A stretch of 64,000 nucleotides of DNA from Muribaculaceae bacterium (GTDB lineage: Bacteria > Bacteroidota > Bacteroidia > Bacteroidales > Muribaculaceae), in assembly GCA_022508985.1 (NCBI GenBank), contig JAFLUA010000001.1, positions 186,001 through 250,000 on the forward strand, written 5' to 3'. Position numbers and translations under genes: made by a program. Shown piece after piece: positions 1 to 8,120 of this stretch. Below the pieces are notes generated by a model. That model was not told the origin of the DNA. It ran no database searches and saw only the letters and a program-made list of their open reading frames with translations. Numbering within the stretch: the first letter of the stretch is position 1; each line of letters opens with the position of its first letter.

Positions 1-925
1 TGCGCCGCATACCTGAAATGGTTGGCATACGAGGGTCGTCCCAACCAGCTACGAGACCTTCTTTAACCAATTGGAGTAACTTGCGCTTGCTCATCACGGT
101 ATATGTGAGGTTCAATCGGTTAAATTCAATCTGTCGCGGGCAGTAACTATCGTCGGCGAGCTCTTTTACAAAATGCTCATATAGAGGGCGATGGACAACA
201 AATTCAAGCGTACATATAGAGTGTGTAACCCCTTCGAAGTAGTCGCTTTGGCCATGAGCGAAGTCATACATGGGGTACACTTTCCACGTTGTGCCAGTGC
301 GGTGATGCGGAGTTTTGATTATGCGATACATGATAGGGTCGCGGAAATGCATATTTGGCGACGACATATCAATTTTAGCTCTCAAAACACGTGCACCTTC
401 GTCAAATTCGCCGGCGTTCATACGCATAAATAAATCGAGGTTTTCTTCCACGCTACGGTCGCGATAAGGGCTATTGATGCCGGGTGTTGTAGGACTGCCT
501 TTTTGAGCGGCAATTTCTTCACTTGTCTGGTCGTCGACGTATGCTTTACCTTCCTTTATGAGGCGTATCGCCAAATCGAAAAGCTGAGGGAAGTAATCTG
601 ATGCATAATACTCTCGGTCACCCCAATCGAAGCCAAGCCAATGGATGTCTTCGCGTATAGAGTCGACGTATTCAACATCTTCTTTGACCGGATTGGTGTC
701 GTCGAATCGAAGGTTGCAGGTGCCACCAAATTTTTCAGCGATTCCGAAATCCATACAGATTGCCTTGGCGTGGCCGATATGCAGATACCCATTGGGCTCC
801 GGTGGAAAACGAGTGCTAAGACGTCCTCCATTCTTGCCGGCTTTGAGGTCGGCGAGTACTTCTTCTTCTACGAAATTAAGGCCTTTAGCCTCGGTAGATT
901 CGATTACTTCTTTATCTTCTGCCAT
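1..925 (-). CDS. glnS: Glutaminyl-tRNA synthetase (3' end outside window)
   Basis: Charges tRNA-Gln with glutamine in the cytoplasm. Translating the minus strand from the ATG at 925 gives about 308 residues with no stop before the window edge, so the C-terminal part (anticodon-binding beta-barrel region) is missing. The class I signature HIGH sits at residues 49-52 inside the GlnS-type context [15 protein letters not shown], and a KMSKS-type motif (VMSKRK) is present further on, so both catalytic motifs of the Rossmann fold are seen. The long stretch of GlnS-like sequence after the HIGH motif separates it from GltX. It lies 23 nt downstream of lptB on the same strand and is probably the last visible gene of a udk-lptB-glnS operon. 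Identification is firm; only the extent is unknown. Confidence 0.95.
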   Translation of the reverse strand, partial: MAEDKEVIESTEAKGLNFVEEEVLADLKAGKNGGRLSTRFPPEPNGYLHIGHAKAICMDFGIAEKFGGTCNLRFDDTNPVKEDVEYVDSIREDIHWLGFDWGDREYYASDYFPQLFDLAIRLIKEGKAYVDDQTSEEIAAQKGSPTTPGINSPYRDRSVEENLDLFMRMNAGEFDEGARVLRAKIDMSSPNMHFRDPIMYRIIKTPHHRTGTTWKVYPMYDFAHGQSDYFEGVTHSICTLEFVVHRPLYEHFVKELADDSYCPRQIEFNRLNLTYTVMSKRKLLQLVKEGLVAGWDDPRMPTISGMRR

Positions 926-948
926 TGTATATATGATTTTATTTATTA

Positions 949-1827
949 CTAACCTAAACGCTTGCGATAGAACACGAAATCGCGCCCGAGATATTTTTCT
1001 CTAACGGTAGGATTTTCAGCCAATTCTTCCGACGTCCCTTGGAATAGAATTCTTCCCTCGAACAGCAAGTAGGCACGGTCGGTTATTCGCAAAGTCTCTT
1101 GAGCATTGTGGTCGGTGATTAAAATGCCTATATTTTTGTCTTTTAATTTGTAAACTATTGATTGTATGTCTTCTACGGCAATTGGGTCGACGCCGGCAAA
1201 AGGCTCGTCAAGCATGATGAAGCTTGGGTTTATAGCCAAGCAACGAGCAATCTCGGTGCGACGCCGTTCACCGCCCGAAAGTTGGTCGCCTAAATTTTTG
1301 CGCACTTTTTGCAAGCGGAATTCGCTGATGAGGCTCTCAAGTTTATCGCGTTGCTCTTCTTTATCCATCTTAGTCATTTCCAAGACGGCTTTGATATTGT
1401 CTTCCACACTCATTTTGCGGAATACAGAAGCTTCTTGAGCGAGATAGCCTATGCCTGTTTGTGCACGTTTATAGACGGGATATTTTGTGATATTTAGGTC
1501 GTTAAGAAAAATCTGGCCTTCGTTAGGTTCGATAAGCCCTACGGTCATATAAAACGTAGTGGTCTTTCCGGCGCCATTAGGTCCTAAAAGCCCAACGATT
1601 TCGCCTTGGGTAACATCTATAGATACGTGGTTGACAACAGTGCGTTTGCCATAAATTTTAACGAGATTATCGGTGCGCAATACCAATGGCGACGGCTCGC
1701 TGGCTGCTGAAGAGTCGTCATTGGCCACTGCCGAGATTGTCTCGAATTCAAGCCCTTCGGAAGGTGCTTCGAAAGGTTCGGGTAGCTGTTCGGCGCTATT
1801 GTCGTTATGTGTAGATATTAGTCCCAT
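949..1827 (-). CDS. lptB: LPS export ABC transporter ATP-binding protein LptB, with acidic N-terminal extension
   Basis: ATPase of the LptB2FG complex that extracts lipopolysaccharide from the inner membrane. The 292-residue product has Walker A (GPNGAGKTT, residues 82-90), the ABC signature LSGGERRR (183-190) and Walker B with the catalytic Glu (IMLDEPFAG, 204-212). These and the LptB-typical stretch [11 protein letters not shown] separate it from other ABC ATPases. LptB proteins are usually about 240-255 residues; this one carries about 50 extra N-terminal residues, rich in Glu, Asp, Ser and Pro, before the domain starts at LVLRTDNL. No in-frame Met lies between, and the start is only 4 nt from the udk stop, so the extension looks genuinely translated. 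Its role is unknown. Confidence 0.95.
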   Translation of the reverse strand: MGLISTHNDNSAEQLPEPFEAPSEGLEFETISAVANDDSSAASEPSPLVLRTDNLVKIYGKRTVVNHVSIDVTQGEIVGLLGPNGAGKTTTFYMTVGLIEPNEGQIFLNDLNITKYPVYKRAQTGIGYLAQEASVFRKMSVEDNIKAVLEMTKMDKEEQRDKLESLISEFRLQKVRKNLGDQLSGGERRRTEIARCLAINPSFIMLDEPFAGVDPIAVEDIQSIVYKLKDKNIGILITDHNAQETLRITDRAYLLFEGRILFQGTSEELAENPTVREKYLGRDFVFYRKRLG

Positions 1828-1831
1828 TATG

Positions 1832-2479
1832 CTAAATAGTCTGAGGTGCCACCCCGCGCATCTTGTTGGCGCGGTTTAGGCGGCTTTCAATATAGTCGGT
1901 AAGCAAATTTATAGCGACGGTGTTACTGCCTCCTTGAGGCACGATAAGGTCGGCAAAACGCTTGCTGGGCTCAATATGCTGCATGTGCATTGGTTTGAGT
2001 ACGTCTTGATAGCGATTAATAACGATTTCGGGCGTACGACCACGCTCTATGCAGTCTCGGGCTATAACTCGTATCAGTCGGTCGTCGGCATCGGCATCGA
2101 CAAATACCTTAATGTCGAGTAGATTGCGTATTGTAGGGTCGGTTAAAACGAGAATTCCTTCAACAATAACGACATCGGCAGGTTTTACTTCTACCGTTTC
2201 TTCTTGGCGAGTGCAAGTGAGGTAAGAGTATGTCGGCATCTGTATGGTGTTGCCTTCTTTAAGTAGCTTCAAGTGCTCAACGAGCAAAGTCCACTCAATT
2301 GCCGCCGGCTCATCAAAATTTATTTTGCTACGTTCCTCCGGTGGAATATGGCTCGAATCTTTGTAATAAGAGTCCTGTGGCATTACAGCAACTTCACCAG
2401 GAGGCAGGCTGTTAATGATTTTATTTACCACGGTGGTCTTACCGGACCCGGTGCCACCGGCAATGCCGATTACTAACAT
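1832..2479 (-). CDS. udk: Uridine kinase
   Basis: Phosphorylates uridine and cytidine to UMP and CMP in pyrimidine salvage. The 215-residue protein has the expected length. The P-loop [12 protein letters not shown] is at residues 5-16, followed by the family-typical segments [17 protein letters not shown] and the lid-region sequence [15 protein letters not shown]. It is the first gene of a tight minus-strand run: lptB starts 4 nt after its stop. No consensus Bacteroidetes -7 box is obvious in the 332-nt gap upstream. Confidence 0.95.
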   Translation of the reverse strand: MLVIGIAGGTGSGKTTVVNKIINSLPPGEVAVMPQDSYYKDSSHIPPEERSKINFDEPAAIEWTLLVEHLKLLKEGNTIQMPTYSYLTCTRQEETVEVKPADVVIVEGILVLTDPTIRNLLDIKVFVDADADDRLIRVIARDCIERGRTPEIVINRYQDVLKPMHMQHIEPSKRFADLIVPQGGSNTVAINLLTDYIESRLNRANKMRGVAPQTI

Positions 2480-2750
2480 ACTATCTGTTTCTTATATTTC
2501 GTGTTGTTCACGAACGGACACATCACTCCCATGTCCATTCTTTGGCACGAAATTACGAAATATATATGGAATAGCCAAAAACCGAAGGTCTATTTCTATT
2601 TAACTATAAAACCATAGTTTTAATATTTGCAAAGATTTAGCGCAGTTCCTATATGTGCTAATTATAAAAAGGCAACGAGCGAAAGTCCCGAAAACACAAG
2701 GCATAGGCACAAAAGCCAGGAGTTGAGACGGCGCTCTAAGGTAGAAGAAA
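2480..2750. other. Gene-free stretch between udk and the BspA-like gene
   Basis: No convincing coding region on either strand. It should hold the udk promoter and leader; I see A/T-rich sequence around 2560-2640 but no clean TTTG-N19/21-TAnnTTTG pair. The only clear structure in the gap is the terminator hairpin listed separately at 2741-2785. Confidence 0.5.
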
Positions 2751-2785
2751 CTACCACCGATGAGATGAGTGTCCATCGGTGGTAG
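2741..2785 (-). terminator. Rho-independent terminator of the BspA-like gene
   Basis: A perfect 12-bp inverted repeat (CTACCACCGATG, 2751-2762, with CATCGGTGGTAG, 2774-2785) with an 11-nt loop. Read on the minus strand it is followed by the T-rich tract TTTCTTCTACC. It lies 26 nt past the stop codon of the 2812-6288 gene. Confidence 0.85.
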
Positions 2786-2811
2786 TTAGCGGATTTATGA
2801 ATGAGGGGATG

Positions 2812-5800
2812 CTATTTAACCAAAATTTTGGAGGATTTACCATTGGCGTGGCGTGCAATGTAAATCCCCGGTGTGGTAGGTGTCATTATTCTCGTGCCGT
2901 CTATACGGTAATATTCGGTAATTGGCGAGAGTTCTTCGTTGTCTACAACAATTTCTTCAATACCTACGGTTTCAGGGTTAACTCCAATCGAGTAGATTTT
3001 AACACTGTTGCCGGTTGAAGCGGCTCTTGCGCGATGGATTGACTGTTGCTGTGCCTCGGGTTCGCTTGCGTAAATATATACATAAGTATCTTCGGAGACA
3101 TTGTAGTCAATTGTAATATCGCCTTTCGAGTCTTTTGTGTAATATAGAGGCTCGTCATCGCCGATTTTCACGGAAACACGTTTTGAACCAATAGTCATGC
3201 AGTTTATTGTAATCTTACCTGTGCCGGCCGGAATTTGAACCACAAGTCCGTTGAAGCGGTTCGCCAAGTCTGATTCGCCGGGAGCCATTCCGCCAATAGC
3301 TTCTACATATTCTTCGTCCATCGAAGAGTTTAAGACAATCGCGCCGTCGGTCTCATCATATCCGTCTTCTTCGCCGAGGGTAAGATAAACATCGCCGATA
3401 ACAGTGTCGCCAAGGTCTGTGTCGCTGTCAATCCCGGAATCAAAGGTTGTTTCAGTTTTTTCTTCCGAAGCGGTGATTCCCTCAATGGGTATGATAACGT
3501 TGTTTTTACCGTTACGCGAGCCGTTCCAATTGGGATTATTCTGATATGCCGTAAGGCTTGCGGCCGGAACCTTGATTGTCGGTATACCGATGTAATGCCA
3601 ATTCCAGTCGATATCCTGTGGTGTCTTGGCTGAGGCGGTAATTGTTATGGGAGGAACGGGATTGCCAAGGGTTTCGATAACGAAACAACTTTGCCCAAAT
3701 TCTTTTATGGTTGATGCTATATAAAGGTTTTCAACTCCTGTACAACCAAAAAATGCATAATAGCCAACGATTTCAACTCCTTCGGGCAAGGAAACCGTTT
3801 TGAGCGAAGTGCAATATTCAAAAGCATTACTGCCGATTACCTTAAGTCTTGCTGGCCAGTGCAGATCGGTCAGTGAAGAGCACCCATAGAACGCATTATT
3901 GGATATTGTCGTGATATTGTCAGAGAGACGTACATACTCAAGGTTCACGCAATTTTCGAATACGTTGGGGTCAAGTATCTCGACGCTTTTGGGAAGGATT
4001 ATTTCTGTTACGTTTGTGTTGCCCGTATAAAGCCCTGCAGGGAGACGGCGAACTTTATCGCCGATGACGATGCGCTCTAAGTCGCGGGGACTGAGTCTGC
4101 CTTCGCACTCGGCATTGATGGCGTTATAAGTCACGCTCCACAAAGCGTTGCAACCTTGGAATGCATTTGAACCTATGAATTCTACAGATTCGGGGATAGT
4201 TACCCGCGCAAGGTTGTTACAATAACTGAACGCTCCGCCCTCTATCACTTTCAGCGAGGGTAAATCGGGGATGCCCATGATTTGAGAACCCATAAATGCG
4301 TTTACACCAATTACTCTGAGCGCCGGCAATGAGGGGATGCTCGTTATCTGAGTACCGGTAAACGCTCCTGCACCTATTATCTCCAAAGATTCGGGGAGGT
4401 TAATGGTGGTGGCAGAAGAAGCATAGAACAAATCGGGAGTCAAAGACACGGTGCCCGGTTTTACGGTATACTCCTGACGTTTGTCATCAACAACTTCGTA
4501 TGCAACTTTGCCAATATAGCGGATACCGTCTTCAGGTTGCAGATTAGTAAAGAACGGGCATCCATAAAATGCCTTATCTCCAATTTCCTCTATTGATTGC
4601 GGGAGATTTGCAGTTTTTACATTTGAATCATAGAACGCGTGATAACCGATATATTTCAATCCTTCACCTATGGTGATTTCTTCCAATTTAGTACACTCAG
4701 CAAATGCACCTGAAGGAATGCTGTCGGTCGGAGCAAGCATCTCAAATTTTTCAACAGTGGTTCTGCTGAAAGCCTCTTCACCGAACTTTACCGGTTTGTC
4801 GAACTTTATGGTACCTATTTTAGTGCCGATAAACGCACCATCACCGATTTCCTCAAATGTGGTCGGTAAAACGGGGATTACAAGGTTAACGCAACCGGCT
4901 AATGCCCCACCACCAACGAATGTCAGACTCTCGGGAAAGTTTATATATGAAAGTTTCTCGCAACCGGAAAAAGCACTTCCACCGATAGATGTCATGCCCT
5001 CGTTAAGATGTACATGCGTAAGTTCTTTACAGTTTTCAAACATCTGTCCTCCCACATTGGTCAGGGATGAGGGCAAAACAACTGATTTGATAGATTTATG
5101 ACCTATAAAGGCAACGGCAAGATTGTTTCTATACACGTTTGATTGTACTACCGTAGGACTGCCTCCGATTCCGGTATCATAGTTTTCGGTGCTCAAAAAA
5201 TAATGGAGCACAGTGGTTGTCCCCATACCAGCTTCGGGAGCGTAAACGACAGTGCGATATTCCGTATCGTCGTATTCGAAAGTCAGATCGGACATGTCAA
5301 GATAAGATAATGACGCAGTCCGACCTTCCTCGCCGATTAGGTATTTCAGGTCGGCACCGTTGATTTTGCCTTTAAGCACGAGGCCTTCGATTATGTCGGC
5401 ATCGACTTCGAGCAGCTGTGCCTTAAGATTTCCCGGCTTGCTGACAGTAAGCTCAAATGTGTTTGCAGGAATTTCAATTTCAGGAGTTCCCTGAGTGAGG
5501 AAAGTGTAGGTGCGGGGAGTATCATGATACATGTATCCGTCGCCGAAGATGGTGGCGGTTTTTACCGTTGTGTTGGATGAGATATGAATGGGAGTTCCCT
5601 CATAACGGGTAGAAGTTCTTACGGGGTCAGTGCCGTCGGTGGTGTAGACCAGAATATTGTGCATTCCATCGTCACCGGAAAGACCGACGGTAGATTTTGT
5701 CAACGTAAGGTCGAAGGGATTAAAAAATTCGCCGCCCTCGGGTGAGAATTTGGTGTAATCATCTCTAAAAGTGTCGGCATTGAGATTGCCTGCATAGTAG

Positions 5801-6288
5801 ATGCAGACATTGGTCATCATGATGTCATAGCTCGCCGTCAAAGTGAGACGCGTAGTGCCGTCGGCATCATAAATCACCTCAGCACCCATGTGCGATGTCA
5901 TGGTGTCGTATTCATCTGTAGAAAGTTCTCCCTTCCCAATAAGCGAGAGGGCATGAGGGGCCCAAGAGGGTTCTTCTTCAGGATTACGGTTAGGATCTTC
6001 CCACCATTGGGCATCGAACGAGAATGCCACATTACCAATAAGTTCGGGCACAACCGGAGTGGTTATGCTCCCGCCTTTCTTTATAATGATGCATTCCGGA
6101 CCTGCATAGACGTTTGTAAATGTCCAACCCGACGGATTATCGAGTTCGGATTGGTCGAGAGCGTCGGTTGATTCTATCGATCCGTTGACGTTCCGGAATG
6201 TCTCTGTCAACAGGTTAAGCCTTTCGCTCGCGAAGAGTTGTCCTACACTTATGGCAAGGACAACTAAGGAGAAAATTACTTTTTTCAT
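2812..6288 (-). CDS. Secreted BspA-like leucine-rich-repeat surface protein with type IX-type C-terminus
   Basis: A 1158-residue secreted protein. Signal peptide at residues 1-20 (hydrophobic VIFSLVVLAISVGQLFA). Residues about 185-263 resemble the chitobiase/beta-hexosaminidase C-terminal fold (YTTDGTDPVRTSTRYEGTPI). From about residue 390 to 870 there is a long array of BspA/Treponema-type leucine-rich repeats (LRR_5), each with the pattern LP.S...IG..AF.GC..L. The C-terminus (YYRIDGTRI, then PGIYIARHANGKSSKILVK) resembles the type A sorting domains of the Bacteroidetes type IX secretion system. BspA-type repeats are known in adhesins and host-binding proteins; the ligand here cannot be told. 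It is monocistronic, with its own terminator and a candidate promoter about 350 nt upstream. Confidence 0.85.
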   Translation of the reverse strand: MKKVIFSLVVLAISVGQLFASERLNLLTETFRNVNGSIESTDALDQSELDNPSGWTFTNVYAGPECIIIKKGGSITTPVVPELIGNVAFSFDAQWWEDPNRNPEEEPSWAPHALSLIGKGELSTDEYDTMTSHMGAEVIYDADGTTRLTLTASYDIMMTNVCIYYAGNLNADTFRDDYTKFSPEGGEFFNPFDLTLTKSTVGLSGDDGMHNILVYTTDGTDPVRTSTRYEGTPIHISSNTTVKTATIFGDGYMYHDTPRTYTFLTQGTPEIEIPANTFELTVSKPGNLKAQLLEVDADIIEGLVLKGKINGADLKYLIGEEGRTASLSYLDMSDLTFEYDDTEYRTVVYAPEAGMGTTTVLHYFLSTENYDTGIGGSPTVVQSNVYRNNLAVAFIGHKSIKSVVLPSSLTNVGGQMFENCKELTHVHLNEGMTSIGGSAFSGCEKLSYINFPESLTFVGGGALAGCVNLVIPVLPTTFEEIGDGAFIGTKIGTIKFDKPVKFGEEAFSRTTVEKFEMLAPTDSIPSGAFAECTKLEEITIGEGLKYIGYHAFYDSNVKTANLPQSIEEIGDKAFYGCPFFTNLQPEDGIRYIGKVAYEVVDDKRQEYTVKPGTVSLTPDLFYASSATTINLPESLEIIGAGAFTGTQITSIPSLPALRVIGVNAFMGSQIMGIPDLPSLKVIEGGAFSYCNNLARVTIPESVEFIGSNAFQGCNALWSVTYNAINAECEGRLSPRDLERIVIGDKVRRLPAGLYTGNTNVTEIILPKSVEILDPNVFENCVNLEYVRLSDNITTISNNAFYGCSSLTDLHWPARLKVIGSNAFEYCTSLKTVSLPEGVEIVGYYAFFGCTGVENLYIASTIKEFGQSCFVIETLGNPVPPITITASAKTPQDIDWNWHYIGIPTIKVPAASLTAYQNNPNWNGSRNGKNNVIIPIEGITASEEKTETTFDSGIDSDTDLGDTVIGDVYLTLGEEDGYDETDGAIVLNSSMDEEYVEAIGGMAPGESDLANRFNGLVVQIPAGTGKITINCMTIGSKRVSVKIGDDEPLYYTKDSKGDITIDYNVSEDTYVYIYASEPEAQQQSIHRARAASTGNSVKIYSIGVNPETVGIEEIVVDNEELSPITEYYRIDGTRIMTPTTPGIYIARHANGKSSKILVK

Positions 6289-6463
6289 TCGCCTTTCGGT
6301 TGTTTCTATGGCTCTATAGACAACTCCAAATTCGAGCGGATAAAAGAAAAGCGTGAGTGTCTGTACTGTTGCTCAATCTATTAATAGAGGCTCTCGCATT
6401 GCCCATTGCAGTAGAAAGAGCAACGGAAGCCTCACGCCGTATGATATCTATAACAATTACCTC

Positions 6464-6489
6464 TCGGCAATCATATGTCGGCAATCATA
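6464..6489. repeat. Tandem 12-bp direct repeat in the BspA-like gene leader
   Basis: TCGGCAATCATA occurs twice with a 2-nt spacer, inside the probable transcribed leader of the 2812-6288 gene. The arrangement could be a protein-binding site or slippage product; nothing more can be said from sequence. Confidence 0.6.
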
Positions 6490-6640
6490 CCATGAAGACA
6501 TCTACCGTTGCTAATTCTTGACTGCAATATAGAATTTGCGAGATTCCTATTAATCAAGAATAAACGTAAGTAAACGCTTTTATGTCAGCATACCTATACA
6601 CTTACACCCGTATCCAGGCTGTAGCATGTGATACGCAACG

Positions 6641-6670
6641 CAAATTTAATAATAATTTTCGGATATCAAA
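6641..6670 (-). promoter_or_regulatory. Candidate Bacteroidetes promoter for the BspA-like gene
   Basis: On the minus strand a TTTG (-33 box, 6670-6667) is followed after 18 nt by TAAATTTG (-7 box TAnnTTTG, 6648-6641). Spacing is one nucleotide below the usual 19-21. It lies just after the cca stop. Confidence 0.5.
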
Positions 6671-6693
6671 GATTAATCGTATTTTTTTATGTG

Positions 6694-8094
6694 CTATTCC
6701 AATTGGTATAACTTTAGATTTTTTATTAATTCTTCATTTGTGATGTCTGGTTTAGCAAAGACTAACGACATTAGGTATTTCTTGTATGCCTCCGATGCTT
6801 TTTTGTTGTTTTTTATTTGCTTGATTTTAGCTATTTTGGCTTGTTTTATCGGCAAGACGTAACTGAACATATCTTCGCCGTTTTCGATCATGGTATTAGT
6901 GCGTGAGAGAATGTTTTTAGCTTGTTGAGGCATACAATGGTCGGGAGCATACGAGCGATTGTCGGCATCTATAATACTCATAAGGTTTTCAAATCGCTGA
7001 CGTGTACGACAAAAGAATAGTAGCTCGCGTAAATCGGCATCGGTCATTCCTTCGGCATTACTTCCACAATGCTTTGCCACTTCGTGATTATTACACAGGA
7101 ATAATACGTGTTTGATGAAAGACATTCGATAGCTTAGGCGGCTTAATATCCTAATTATTATCGGAGTAGCTCTTTTAGGATGCCTAGGAAAACATATCGT
7201 TCCGTCGGGTTTTACGAAGCGCGATGATATTTTGCCTATATCGTGAAGCAAGGCAGATATGCGAAGTAAAGGCGTTGGTGCAACTTTGTCGACGACAGAT
7301 ATGGAGTGCTCCCACACGCTGCCAAAGTGAAAAGAGGCTTGTCGCATGTTGAAGGTTTCGCACAACTCGGGTATGATATAAGCCATAGCGCCCGTGTGCC
7401 GCAACAAGTCTAAAGCCCTCGATGGTGTCGGCCCAATGAGGATTTTCTCAAACTCAGTTTGCATGCGTTCGGGCTTGATAATATCGAGGCGGCTACAATG
7501 CCGGCACATTGCATCGAAAGTCGATTTTTCTATTTCCCAACCAAATCGAGTGGCAAAACGTATTGTGCGGAGTATACGCACCGGGTCGTCGTCGAATGTA
7601 ACGTTTGGATCGGTCGGCGTGCGTATTATTTTATCGCGGATATCACTAATGCTACGACCGCAAACATCAAGTAATTTATCATTGGAGATGTCGTAGTATA
7701 GAGCATTTATCGTGAGGTCACGCCGCATACAATCGTCATCAACGCTACCAAAGGCTATCGCCGGATTGCGAGATGTCCGATCGGTGTATTTTTCTTTTCG
7801 TGTCTGTACGATTTCGAGTTCTTCGTCGTCGAATTCTTTGAGATGCAGCCTCGCCGTGCCGTATTTGTGAAATTCTATAGGTTTGTCAGAAGTGAGACCT
7901 TTCTCATAAAGCCATTCGGCAAATTCAATGCCGCCGTTTGGTGCGTTTACAGCTAAGTCGATATCGTTGATAGGCAAAGCCATTACAAGGTCGCGGCAGC
8001 AACCGCCTACGGTATACACCTTGCTTTCCCATTGAGAGCCTTCAATGAGTTTACGGAGATAGCTACAGATATCATGGTAGGTCTCTATTGTCAT
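6694..8094 (-). CDS. cca: CCA tRNA nucleotidyltransferase with HD domain
   Basis: Adds or repairs the 3' CCA of tRNAs. The 466-residue protein starts with a class II nucleotidyltransferase head: the GG motif (TVGGCCRD, residues 28-34) and the metal-binding Asp pair in NDIDLAV (D44, D46), followed by RRDLTINALYY. The tRNA-binding domain contains DDPVRILRTIRFATRFG. A C-terminal HD phosphohydrolase domain (LLHDIGK) is typical of Bacteroidetes CCA enzymes. All three tRNA genes in this window lack an encoded CCA, which makes such an enzyme essential. It follows clpC by 26 nt and is probably cotranscribed with it. A pure poly(A) polymerase role is the alternative but less likely. Confidence 0.92.
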   Translation of the reverse strand: MTIETYHDICSYLRKLIEGSQWESKVYTVGGCCRDLVMALPINDIDLAVNAPNGGIEFAEWLYEKGLTSDKPIEFHKYGTARLHLKEFDDEELEIVQTRKEKYTDRTSRNPAIAFGSVDDDCMRRDLTINALYYDISNDKLLDVCGRSISDIRDKIIRTPTDPNVTFDDDPVRILRTIRFATRFGWEIEKSTFDAMCRHCSRLDIIKPERMQTEFEKILIGPTPSRALDLLRHTGAMAYIIPELCETFNMRQASFHFGSVWEHSISVVDKVAPTPLLRISALLHDIGKISSRFVKPDGTICFPRHPKRATPIIIRILSRLSYRMSFIKHVLFLCNNHEVAKHCGSNAEGMTDADLRELLFFCRTRQRFENLMSIIDADNRSYAPDHCMPQQAKNILSRTNTMIENGEDMFSYVLPIKQAKIAKIKQIKNNKKASEAYKKYLMSLVFAKPDITNEELIKNLKLYQLE

Positions 8095-8120
8095 GAAGCA
8101 AGGTGTGGCCGTATACGATT

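Larger units (their letters stand above)
6289..6693. other. Gene-free stretch: long leader of the BspA-like gene
   Basis: About 405 nt without a supportable gene. It contains the candidate promoter at 6641-6670, implying a 5' untranslated leader of about 345 nt, and a perfect 12-bp direct repeat TCGGCAATCATA at 6464-6475 and 6478-6489, spaced by 2 nt. No recognised riboswitch was seen. Confidence 0.5.

Noticed and set aside
2602-2619. Small hairpin AACTAT/ATAGTT upstream of udk
   Set aside because: Only 6 A/T-rich base pairs; not distinguishable from chance in an A/T-rich gap.
4670-5101. A 143-codon plus-strand frame inside the BspA-like gene
   Set aside because: Repetitive Ser/Asn/Pro product is the antisense of the leucine-rich repeats.
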